A stretch of DNA of 8,314 nucleotides from an uncultured Flavobacterium sp. GTDB taxonomy: Bacteria; Bacteroidota; Bacteroidia; Flavobacteriales; Flavobacteriaceae. Shown in pieces: positions 1 through 7,196 of the stretch. The stretch lies in contig CAMFLD010000101.1 in NCBI GenBank assembly GCA_945957245.1, forward strand, positions 1-8,314. The letters are read 5' to 3'. Numbering within the stretch: the first letter of the stretch is position 1; each line of letters begins with the position of its first letter. Below the pieces are notes generated by a model. That model ran no database searches, was not told the DNA's origin, and saw only the letters and a list, made by a program, of their open reading frames with translations. The translations under genes and the position numbers were made by a program.

Positions 1-650
1 CAGAATATCAATATCCACCTGAATTATTAACAAGTGGCAAACCCAATATGTCTGCATTAGTTAATGCAAACAGAATAAATCAACCTATAATTACTCAATC
101 TTTTAAAAATGGTAATCTTCTAAATTCACAAGAAACAGTTTTTGCTAATGATGCATCAACCAGTAATTATATATTACCAAAATACATTTATTCTGCAAAT
201 TTTCCAAATATGTTACCTTCTATTTCAAATATTGGAAATCTAGAAAAAAAAATAACCTATGAAGCTTATGATTCCAAAGGTAATTTAACAGAATATACTC
301 TTGAGAACAGTATACATGTCTCCATCATTTGGGGTTATACTAAAATTTATCCTATAGCAAAAATTGAAAATTCAACAAATGCACAAATTAAAACAGCATT
401 AGGTATTACTGATTATAATTTAATTAATGAAACAAATATATCTGCTATAAATAATCTTAGGGGGAATCCTTTATTTAAAGATTGTATGATAACTACATAT
501 ACTTATAACCCTTTAATTGGAATAACTTCAATAACGGATCCAAAAGCTGATTTAACAACTTATGAGTATGACAGCTTCAATAGACTTCAGTTCATAAAAG
601 ATAAAAATGGTAACACTCTTACCAAAAACGAATACCATTATAAACCTTAA
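1..650 (+). CDS. YD/RHS-repeat shell protein, 3' end only (5' truncated by window)
   Basis: The reading frame is open from base 3 and runs 215 codons to a TAA at 648-650, so this is the C-terminal part of a longer protein; the ATG at 48 is internal. YD-type repeats are visible: ITYEAYDSKGNLTEYTLE (from about base 255), then a conserved-looking SIIWGYTKIYPIAKIENS, and near the end YEYDSFNRLQFIKDKNGN followed by NEYHYKP. From memory of the family, large flavobacterial YD-repeat proteins often end with an NEYHYK-type tail. The stop therefore looks natural rather than a frameshift, although the next gene also encodes YD repeats. There is no RHS core motif (GRFxSxDP) and no variable tip. It probably forms a beta-strand shell segment of a secreted or surface protein; any signal peptide lies outside the window. 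It is AT-rich (14 of 60 bases G+C at 181-240). It may assemble with, or be co-expressed with, the RHS protein that starts 76 bases downstream. Confidence 0.85.
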   Translation, partial: EYQYPPELLTSGKPNMSALVNANRINQPIITQSFKNGNLLNSQETVFANDASTSNYILPKYIYSANFPNMLPSISNIGNLEKKITYEAYDSKGNLTEYTLENSIHVSIIWGYTKIYPIAKIENSTNAQIKTALGITDYNLINETNISAINNLRGNPLFKDCMITTYTYNPLIGITSITDPKADLTTYEYDSFNRLQFIKDKNGNTLTKNEYHYKP

Positions 651-726
651 TCTACAGAGCAAAATGAAAACAAATATTATTCAATCTAAAGGCTCAAATG
701 ACAAATATCTATTAACAGATAAAATA

Positions 727-3700
727 ATGGTAAAAAAATCTATACTATTAATTATCCTTTTAGTTTGTTGTTCCACATGGTCGCAACAAACCATTTTTTC
801 AGAAAACATGGGTAACCCTTCAACAACCACTTCAATAACATCGAATACTTTTGCAAATAGTGGTTCATTAACTTATTCAACCGGAAGTCAGACGAATTCT
901 GCTGATGTAAGGATAACGAGTCCATCAAGTGGTTATAGCAATGCTTCTGGGAGTGGTAATGTCTATTTTTCATCTACTTCAGGAGCTTACGGATTTTCAA
1001 TTGAAGGCATTAATGCCTCTAATTATTCTTCTATAACATTAGATTATGGTTATAAAAAAGAATCAGCTTCTGTATTTGCAAGTTTTTCGGTAGAATACTG
1101 GAATGGTTCTGCATGGGGAGTTTTGGCTAATACTTCAACGGCATTATTTAACGAGGCTTCAAATGCTTCAGCAATTTGGTATTCAGCAAAAACACTATCA
1201 TTACCAAATGATGCACAGATTAATGGCTTAAAAATACGATTTGTAAAAACCGGAAGCACAGCGATACGTATTGACGATGTTAAACTGAATGGTGTCCTGC
1301 AAACAACCCCAACAGTAATAAACTCATCTGTTTCAGCTATTTCAAGCACTTCAGCCACTTTTGGCGGAAATGTAACTGATACTGGAGGAGCTACAATTAC
1401 AGCGACTGGTACGACCTATGCACTAACAACTGTTAACTCTAACCCTATTTTAGGGGGTACTGGTGTTTCTTCTATTACCTCTGCAAGCCCAAATTCAGGA
1501 ACAGGAACTTTTTCAAACAATTCCGGTTCTTTATTTCTTCCAAATGTGCAGTATTCTTATAATGCTTTTGCTACAAAGACAGGCGGAGCTACCGGTTATG
1601 GAACTACAGCTTCTTTTTATACTTTAGCTACAGATCCTACAGCACCTGTTGTTTCCAACCCTACATGGAATTCAATAACAGTGGCCATTGGTTCTGATAC
1701 CAACTCATCAATCACTACCTATGCCATTCTTGAAGTTAACTCCGGCAACTATGTACAGTCATCAGGTGTTTTAGGAGCAACAGCTTTTTTCCAAACAGCT
1801 ACTAACTGGGGAAATAAAATTGTTACAGGTTTAACTCCATTAACCACTTATAGCTTTAAGGTTATTGCAAGAAATGGAGCTGGTGTAGATACAAATACCA
1901 GTGCATCAACGAGTGGCACTACACTTATTACTCCAAGTGTGGCAAGTGATATAATTTTTAACAGTAGCTCATCAACAAGCCAAAATGAAAATCTAAATTA
2001 TGTACAGTATCAAAGTGATGAAATTAGCAACTCAACCAATGGTGTAGGTGGAAGCATTGGGGTTATGGGATTCTACTTAAGAGATGGCGGTTCAGGATTG
2101 AATGATGCCGATAATTTAAGCACAGAACTAACCTCAATTACTTTCAATGTATCCAACATTTCAAACATAAGATCTGCAAAACTATTTGTAGGTAACGCAC
2201 CTAAAGGAGACACCTATCATGTGGCCAATAATGACACAGCCATAACTTTTTCGGGTTTAACAGGAATTGTTGCAAATGACAATAGTCAACTAGCCGTAAA
2301 CTTGCGAGTAACTTTTAAAGATCAGGTAACGGATAATCAACAAATGCAATTTACAGTTACTTCGGTTACTGCAAAAGCAGGAGGCTCATCATTTACTCTA
2401 AATAATGGCGGTGGTGCCACATCTGCAATATCAGGAAACATCAACAGGATTGAAGTCACAGCGGACAGATTGATTTACGATGTGCAACCAACTTCTACTG
2501 GAATTGGAATAGTAATGAATCCAAGTCCAAGATTAATTGCTAAAGATATTTTAGGAAATAAAGATTTAGATTATAGTGGTTTGGTATCGATGACATCCAC
2601 AGGAACCTTATCTTCTAGCCCACAAACAGCTAATGCAGTTGCAGGTGTTGTTACTTTTAATAATATAGTTCATATTAACGCTGATACTGGAATTATATTG
2701 ACTGCGAGTGCATCTGGTTTAAATGGAGTTTCTTCTAATACTTCTTTTTCAATAAACACATTAATTGTTCCTACTTTTAACCAAGTTACTCCAATCTGTA
2801 TGGGAGCTACACTGAATTCACTTCCTACTACCTCTACTAATGGAGCTCATGGTAGTTGGTCTCCTCAATTAAACAATTCAGAAACTACCACCTATACTTT
2901 TACACCAGATAATCCATCTGTGTACACTACTGCAACAATGCAGATTGTGGTAAATCCAAATACAATAGTTCCTGCATTTACACAAATTCCTCCTATAAAT
3001 TCTGGTGGTAGTTTTACACTACCATTAACCTCTAATGATGGATACACAGGAAGTTGGCTACCAACTATAAACAATACAATCTCAACTGTCTACACCTTTA
3101 CCCCTAATATTGGATATTGTGCTACAAATGCAACGATGACAGTCGTTGTTCTCAGTAATAACACTTCTAATAATGTTGCCACAGGGAGTGAAAACTATAT
3201 AAAGACTACAACTTACAAAGAAGAAAATAGTAATAATCCTATTGAGAATATTACCTATTTTGATGGTTTAGGAAGACCAATACAAAAAATTGAAGGAAAA
3301 CAAACACCAGCAGGAAAGGACTTAATAACCCATATAGAATATGATGCATCAGGTAGGCAAGAAAAAGATTATTTACCCTATATATCCACTCAAAATAATT
3401 TAAGTTATATAGCCTCAAGTACAATTGTTCCTAATCTCATTACTCAATATCAAAACATTTATGGAGATAACAATCCTTTTAGTCAAAAACTATTTGATCA
3501 TTCACCACTCAATAGAATATCGAAACAAGCAGCTCCAGGAAATGATTGGGCTCTAAATTCGGGGCATGAAATTCAATTTGAATATAAAATTAATGCTACT
3601 AATGAAGTAAAAATGTTTAGTGCTTTTTCCGATTTTATGACTAATACTGTTACATTAAACAACAACTCAGGATCTGTGTTTTACAATCCTGGGGAATTGT

Positions 3701-6498
3701 TTAGAACAATTACTCATGACGAAAATAATAATCTGACTGAGGAATTCAAAAATAAAGAAGGTAAGATAATAATGAAAAGGGCTTATGGTACTTCAGTTGT
3801 TGATGGTGTAGATTCGACAGTATGGCATGAAACATATTATGTGTTTGATCAGTATGGCAACCTATGTTTTATAATTCCACCATCTGTAACAAATGTTTCT
3901 ACTCAACTAAATGATCTATGTTACCAATATAAATATGATTACCGTAATCGTCTTATTGAAAAAAAATTACCTGGAAAACAATGGGAGTTTATGGTATATG
4001 ATAAATTAGACCGTCTAGTTGCCACAGGACCAGTTGCTTCTCCGTTTATTAATCTAACTGCGGATGGTTGGTTAATAACTAAATATGATGCGTTTAATCG
4101 AATTATATATACAGGTTGGGAAAACATTTCTGCGACAAGTGTAACTAGAGCTAATAAACAATCTGCTCAGAATGGACTTTCAATTATTAATGAAAACAGG
4201 CAGAATTCCGGTAATATTGATGGGACAATAGTGTATTATTCAAATAATGTTGTCCCTACTGATTTTAAATTGCTTACAGTAAATTATTATGATGATTACA
4301 ATTTTCCAAATGCACCAACTAATTTTGCCAATGTTGAAGGACAAGCTATATATAATAATACTGGAGTCAACATACCAAAAACTCTTAAAACTGGAAAATG
4401 GGTGAGAGTATTATTGACAGATATAGATAATATTGGTGATAGTACATACTTTTTGTATGACTTAAAGGGCAAAACAGTCGTTACCAACACTATTAATTAC
4501 TCAGGAGGCTTTTCAGAGACTATTAACAATCTAGAAAAAATTACGGGCAGATTAAACTATAAAATAACTCGCACTTCACTTAATAGTAACAGTCAAACTA
4601 TATTATTAAGAGAAAACTTCAATTATGATTCACAAGATAGATTATTAGTGCAAACTCATCAGATAAATGGAGGAACTGTTAATTTAATTGATAAAAAAGA
4701 ATACAATGAATTAGGTCAATTGATAAGTAAAAGGGTTGGAGGAACTGATATTTTAAATTATAACGGGTTACAGAAAGTAGATTATAATTATAATATCAGA
4801 GGATGGACAACAGGAATTAATGATGATATTCCAACACAATTATTATCTCTTAACACCTCTGAAAATGATTTATTTGCTTATAGAGTAAACTATAATAAAG
4901 TTGAAAACCAAACAGCATATACAGGAACTAAGCTATATAACAGTAATATTGCTGAAACTCACTGGATAACTGCTAATGATAATAAATTAAAAAAATATGG
5001 CTATTTTTATGATGAATTTAATAGAATGAAAAACGCAGTTTATTTACAACCAAATGATGCTATTTCTGAGCCGGGCTTTTATAATGAAAGTCTTTCTTAT
5101 GATAAAAATGGTAATATTCTGAAATTACAAAGAAATGGTGATAACAACATATCTCTTCCTGCACTTCCAATTGATGATTTAACATTTACCTATGCTAACA
5201 ATAATTCTTCAAATCAATTAAAAAGTATTCAGGAGAGTTTTAATGGTAATCCAGCCAGCGGATTTATAGATGGTGCTAATAATACAGATGAATATGGATA
5301 TGATGCATATGGAAATATGACAAGAGATGATAATAAAAGAATTGCTAATATAAAATACAATCATCTGAATTTGCCAACTAAAATAACATTTGCAACTACA
5401 GGGATAATAGAATATATTTATGATGCGGAGGGCAAAAAAAGAGAAAAGAAAGTTACCGAAACAGGATTAAACCTATTGTCTACAAAGTATTTCGAAGGTT
5501 TCCAATATACTGATGATGGTTTTATTTTATTTCCTCATACAGAGGGATACATCGGAAAAAATAGTACTACATACACTTACGTTTATAATTATACAGATTT
5601 ATTTGGAAACATAAGACTTAGTTATGCTGATATGGATAAAGATGGGATTGTGGAACTAAACGAACATGTAATTGAGTGTCATGATGGTTATTGTGATGAT
5701 TACTTTATGAATGGTATCTTAAAAGAAAATAATTATTATCCTTTTGGACTAGAACATAGAGGATATAATGAAAATAATGGGCAACCTGTAGATTATAAAT
5801 ATAAATTTCAAGGTCAAGAACGTCAGGATGAACTAGGTCTTAATTGGGATAGTTTTAAATGGAGAAATTATGATCCTGCTATTGGACGATTTATGAGTAT
5901 TGATCCTTTGTCGGAAAAATATCCTTACAATTCAATCTATGCATTCCAAGAAAATAAAATGGGAATGGGAAGAGAATTAGAAGGTTTAGAATTAGATCAG
6001 TTCAACAAATATGCTTCTGAATTTGGTCACGCAGTAACTGGACTGCTAGATAGTTTTGAGGCAGCATTCTCTTTCGGTTCTGAAGAAACAATTGTTCCTG
6101 GCGTAGTAACGGTGGAAACCTCTAATACTACAACTTATAGTGGTAATTTTACAAATTACGCCATGAGTAGTCAGTATCCAAACTATGGAAGTGCTAATTT
6201 ATTTAGCAAAAAAACCGAAGTGAAAACCGAGGTAAAAACAACAGCAAAAGCTACTGTTGTTGTGGAGGGTGTTACTGTTACTGTGTCTAATACTCAAAGT
6301 AAAAATGTTACAACAGGTGATAGAGAAAATCAATCAAAAGCTGTAGTAGGTGTATTATCTAATGGAGTTTTCGTTTCAAGAACATCAAAAAATGGTGGTA
6401 AAAGCCAAACTAGAGCTGGAGTTCAAGTTGAAGCTTCAACTAAAGTAACTCGTACTACCAAATTTAGTGTTTCAGCAAGTTTATCAATTGGCAAATAA
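727..6498 (+). CDS. Secreted RHS-repeat protein with adhesin-like N-terminus, DUF6443, RHS core and variable C-terminal region (putative polymorphic toxin)
   Basis: The protein has 1923 residues from the ATG at 727. This start is preferred because it opens directly into a Sec signal peptide (MVKKSILLIILLVCCSTWSQ, cleavage near residues 19-20). Starts at 664 or 607 would place 21 or 40 polar residues before it, and 607 overlaps the upstream gene. Domains in order: beta-sandwich 24-189; two Fn3-like modules about 194-302 and 303-401; further beta-rich surface modules about 404-678; two Ig-like repeats about 681-745 and 747-808; DUF6443-like segment from 819 (ITYFDGLGRPIQKI at 842, HIEYDASGRQ at 869); YD-repeat shell to about 1688 (YKYDYRNRL, YDKLDRLVA, YDAFNRIIY, YGYDAYGNMTR); RHS core 1689-1756 (GRFMSIDPLSEKYP); unrecognised region 1757-1923. 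RHS shells typically encapsulate a C-terminal effector. The signal peptide argues against cytoplasmic loading onto a type VI spike, and no T9SS sorting domain is seen. The toxin role is inferred from architecture and the adjacent small lipoprotein gene. A non-toxic surface or adhesion role remains possible. Confidence 0.9.
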   Translation: MVKKSILLIILLVCCSTWSQQTIFSENMGNPSTTTSITSNTFANSGSLTYSTGSQTNSADVRITSPSSGYSNASGSGNVYFSSTSGAYGFSIEGINASNYSSITLDYGYKKESASVFASFSVEYWNGSAWGVLANTSTALFNEASNASAIWYSAKTLSLPNDAQINGLKIRFVKTGSTAIRIDDVKLNGVLQTTPTVINSSVSAISSTSATFGGNVTDTGGATITATGTTYALTTVNSNPILGGTGVSSITSASPNSGTGTFSNNSGSLFLPNVQYSYNAFATKTGGATGYGTTASFYTLATDPTAPVVSNPTWNSITVAIGSDTNSSITTYAILEVNSGNYVQSSGVLGATAFFQTATNWGNKIVTGLTPLTTYSFKVIARNGAGVDTNTSASTSGTTLITPSVASDIIFNSSSSTSQNENLNYVQYQSDEISNSTNGVGGSIGVMGFYLRDGGSGLNDADNLSTELTSITFNVSNISNIRSAKLFVGNAPKGDTYHVANNDTAITFSGLTGIVANDNSQLAVNLRVTFKDQVTDNQQMQFTVTSVTAKAGGSSFTLNNGGGATSAISGNINRIEVTADRLIYDVQPTSTGIGIVMNPSPRLIAKDILGNKDLDYSGLVSMTSTGTLSSSPQTANAVAGVVTFNNIVHINADTGIILTASASGLNGVSSNTSFSINTLIVPTFNQVTPICMGATLNSLPTTSTNGAHGSWSPQLNNSETTTYTFTPDNPSVYTTATMQIVVNPNTIVPAFTQIPPINSGGSFTLPLTSNDGYTGSWLPTINNTISTVYTFTPNIGYCATNATMTVVVLSNNTSNNVATGSENYIKTTTYKEENSNNPIENITYFDGLGRPIQKIEGKQTPAGKDLITHIEYDASGRQEKDYLPYISTQNNLSYIASSTIVPNLITQYQNIYGDNNPFSQKLFDHSPLNRISKQAAPGNDWALNSGHEIQFEYKINATNEVKMFSAFSDFMTNTVTLNNNSGSVFYNPGELFRTITHDENNNLTEEFKNKEGKIIMKRAYGTSVVDGVDSTVWHETYYVFDQYGNLCFIIPPSVTNVSTQLNDLCYQYKYDYRNRLIEKKLPGKQWEFMVYDKLDRLVATGPVASPFINLTADGWLITKYDAFNRIIYTGWENISATSVTRANKQSAQNGLSIINENRQNSGNIDGTIVYYSNNVVPTDFKLLTVNYYDDYNFPNAPTNFANVEGQAIYNNTGVNIPKTLKTGKWVRVLLTDIDNIGDSTYFLYDLKGKTVVTNTINYSGGFSETINNLEKITGRLNYKITRTSLNSNSQTILLRENFNYDSQDRLLVQTHQINGGTVNLIDKKEYNELGQLISKRVGGTDILNYNGLQKVDYNYNIRGWTTGINDDIPTQLLSLNTSENDLFAYRVNYNKVENQTAYTGTKLYNSNIAETHWITANDNKLKKYGYFYDEFNRMKNAVYLQPNDAISEPGFYNESLSYDKNGNILKLQRNGDNNISLPALPIDDLTFTYANNNSSNQLKSIQESFNGNPASGFIDGANNTDEYGYDAYGNMTRDDNKRIANIKYNHLNLPTKITFATTGIIEYIYDAEGKKREKKVTETGLNLLSTKYFEGFQYTDDGFILFPHTEGYIGKNSTTYTYVYNYTDLFGNIRLSYADMDKDGIVELNEHVIECHDGYCDDYFMNGILKENNYYPFGLEHRGYNENNGQPVDYKYKFQGQERQDELGLNWDSFKWRNYDPAIGRFMSIDPLSEKYPYNSIYAFQENKMGMGRELEGLELDQFNKYASEFGHAVTGLLDSFEAAFSFGSEETIVPGVVTVETSNTTTYSGNFTNYAMSSQYPNYGSANLFSKKTEVKTEVKTTAKATVVVEGVTVTVSNTQSKNVTTGDRENQSKAVVGVLSNGVFVSRTSKNGGKSQTRAGVQVEASTKVTRTTKFSVSASLSIGK
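2767..3150 (+). repeat. Two tandem Ig-like repeats inside the RHS protein
   Basis: Residues about 681-745 and 747-808 align by eye: PTFNQVTPICMGATLNSLP with PAFTQIPPINSGGSFTLP, GSWSPQLNN with GSWLPTINN, TTYTFTP with TVYTFTP, and TATMQIVV with NATMTVVV. They match a repeat common in Bacteroidota surface proteins. They lie between the adhesin-like modules and the DUF6443 segment and may act as a stalk. Each copy keeps only one of the two cysteines I associate with this repeat: C691 in the first, C798 in the second. Confidence 0.75.
3181..5790 (+). other. DUF6443 segment plus YD-repeat shell of the RHS protein
   Basis: This covers residues 819-1688 of the RHS protein. It begins with ENYIKTTTY and ITYFDGLGRPIQKI, the usual entry motif of flavobacterial DUF6443 proteins. 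It continues with scattered YD repeats and the conserved-looking LQKVDYNYNIRGW. The segment is AT-rich (18, 14 and 16 G+C of 60 in the lines starting 3961, 4861 and 5281), clearly lower than the adhesin-like part before it. By analogy with solved RHS and TcC structures it should wind into a hollow beta-strand shell; that structural role is inferred from the family. Confidence 0.8.
5629..5664 (+). other. EF-hand-like calcium-binding loop in the RHS protein
   Basis: Residues 1635-1646 read DMDKDGIVELNE. This matches the 12-residue EF-hand or dockerin loop pattern, with Asp at positions 1, 3 and 5, Gly at 6 and Glu at 12. It sits between the DLFGNIRLSYA motif and the YYPFGL motif just ahead of the RHS core. 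It is followed by an extra acidic, two-cysteine stretch (ECHDGYCDD, 1650-1658). A calcium-stabilised loop in the shell is plausible, but binding is inferred from the pattern only, and no flanking EF-hand helices are obvious. Confidence 0.5.
5791..5994 (+). other. RHS core (repeat-associated core) domain
   Basis: Residues 1689-1756 contain YKYKFQGQERQDELGLNW, WRNYDPAIGRFMSIDPL and SEKYPYNSIYAFQENK, then MGMGRELEGLEL. This is the flavobacterial form of the RHS-associated core that closes the shell and marks the border with the variable C-terminal region. The second DPxG motif linked to self-cleavage in proteobacterial Rhs proteins is not present. Its place is taken by ENKMGMGRELEGLEL, so release of the tip by the same mechanism cannot be assumed. 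Confidence 0.85.
5995..6495 (+). other. Variable C-terminal region of the RHS protein (candidate effector, family not recognised)
   Basis: Residues 1757-1923 follow the RHS core, where polymorphic toxins carry their effector. The first part (about 1759-1785, KYASEFGHAVTGLLDSFEAAF) looks helical. From about 1829 the sequence is basic, rich in Thr, Val, Ser and Lys, and has alternating patterns typical of amphipathic beta strands: KATVVVEGVTVTVSN, AVVGVLSNGVFVS, AGVQVEAS, KFSVSASLSIGK. I see no nuclease, deaminase, protease, ADP-ribosyltransferase or metal-site motif. The composition could suit a membrane-active or receptor-binding beta domain, which is speculation. Local GC (24 and 21 of 60 in the lines starting 6241 and 6421) is higher than in the shell. 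Confidence 0.55.
6211..6234 (+). repeat. Short 12-base tandem duplication in the variable C-terminal region
   Basis: AAAACCGAAGTG (6211-6222) is followed by AAAACCGAGGTA (6223-6234), 10 of 12 bases identical. Together they encode KTEVKTEV at residues 1829-1836. A further KTTAK follows. It probably reflects a small in-frame duplication within the beta-rich tip. Confidence 0.6.
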
Positions 6499-6508
6499 AT
6501 ATTTTACT

Positions 6509-7162
6509 ATGAAAAATAAAGGCTTTTTTTTATTCATTATCTTAATCTTTTTTAACTCTTGTAAAAAAACAGAAAGTGATGAAACAACTTTATCAACTAA
6601 AGATCATTCTTGGGAAATTCAAAAAAAAGGCTTAAAACCCATAATTATAAAATGGAATCAATATCAAAATGATACAATTAAAATAAAAACGCCTATTGAT
6701 TGGAGAGTAATGAACTCAAAAGAGGCGTGGTTACTCTTTTCTTATGCTAAAGAGAATCCAAAATTGTATTTTTCAATTATGAAATATAATATTGATGAAA
6801 TTAATTTGAATTCAGACAAATATATGGTTGAAATATTTAATCAAATTTCTGCAAAAACAGATAACTTTCGCTATATTTTAAAAAAGCTAAATTTTTCAAA
6901 CGGAACGCATTGCTATATGTTAACAATATTTACAAAAGAAAAAAATCAAGATTACATTACTTATGATTTAATTTATCAGCCGAAAAAAATAATTTATGAT
7001 TTTGCCTTTAAAACTTTAAACAATGAAAAAAATAATGAAATTAATTATCGAAAATTTCTTTTGATTGTAGAAAGCTTTGAATTTAAAAATGAAAAAATTA
7101 TTGATGATTCAAAGTTTATAATAAATCAAGAAAAAAGAATGAAATTTGAAGATTTGAATTAA
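6509..7162 (+). CDS. Small lipoprotein downstream of RHS tip, candidate immunity protein
   Basis: The protein has 217 residues. The ATG at 6509, 10 bases after the RHS stop codon, is preferred over the overlapping in-frame ATG at 6467. It places a lipoprotein signal at the N-terminus: MKNKG, a hydrophobic stretch FFLFIILIFFNS, then the lipidated Cys18. The residues after the Cys (KKTESDE) are charged and end acidic, which could favour surface display as reported for Bacteroidota lipoprotein export signals; this is inference. The body alternates short beta strands and helices (KLYFSIMKYNI at 85, CYMLTIFTKEK at 135, IIYDFAFKTL at 161) and ends with YRKFLLIVESFEF (180-192). That order resembles PsbP/Mog1-like lipoproteins, with weak confidence. 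Spacing suggests co-transcription and possible translational coupling with the RHS gene. The sampled line 7021-7080 has only 12 G+C of 60, the lowest I counted. An immunity role rests on position and size alone; otherwise it is a hypothetical lipoprotein. Confidence 0.85.
   Translation: MKNKGFFLFIILIFFNSCKKTESDETTLSTKDHSWEIQKKGLKPIIIKWNQYQNDTIKIKTPIDWRVMNSKEAWLLFSYAKENPKLYFSIMKYNIDEINLNSDKYMVEIFNQISAKTDNFRYILKKLNFSNGTHCYMLTIFTKEKNQDYITYDLIYQPKKIIYDFAFKTLNNEKNNEINYRKFLLIVESFEFKNEKIIDDSKFIINQEKRMKFEDLN
6524..6531 (+). repeat. T8 homopolymer in the lipoprotein signal-peptide codons
   Basis: Eight T residues run through codons 6-8 of the lipoprotein gene (Phe-Phe-Leu). Such a tract near the start of an exported protein is a possible slippage site, since a one-base change would truncate the product. 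An A8 tract lies further inside the same gene at 6621-6628. Confidence 0.6.
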
Positions 7163-7175
7163 TATAAATCATTTC

Positions 7176-7196
7176 CATTTTTAACAAATAAAAATG
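7176..7196 (+). promoter_or_regulatory. AT-rich inverted repeat covering the start codon of the Kelch gene
   Basis: CATTTTTA (7176-7183) and TAAAAATG (7189-7196) are perfect 8-base inverted copies with a 5-base loop, and the right arm includes the ATG. Folded in RNA, the start codon would be paired, which could dampen translation. The stem has only two G-C pairs and lies in very AT-rich DNA, so chance is a real possibility. It does not look like an intrinsic terminator because no U-tract follows directly. Confidence 0.25.

Noticed and set aside
706..721. Small inverted repeat TATCT/AGATA before the RHS start
   Set aside because: The arms are only 5 bases long and almost all A/T; expected by chance in this composition.
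607..726. RHS gene starting at 607
   Set aside because: This start overlaps the end of the upstream coding region and adds 40 polar residues before an otherwise typical signal peptide.
600..727. Upstream YD protein and RHS protein as one gene broken by a frameshift
   Set aside because: The upstream protein ends with a family-like NEYHYKP tail, and the downstream one has its own signal peptide, so two separate genes are more likely.
764..774. Lipobox in the RHS signal peptide (LLVCC, C14 or C15)
   Set aside because: The residue just before each Cys (Val or Cys) does not fit a lipobox, and the following STWSQQ is a typical signal peptidase I end in Flavobacteria.
752..4490. Reverse-strand open frames at 752-973, 1050-1358, 2892-3074, 3939-4127 and 4296-4490
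   Set aside because: All lie inside the well-supported RHS gene, are short, and show no recognisable protein features; they are antisense shadows.
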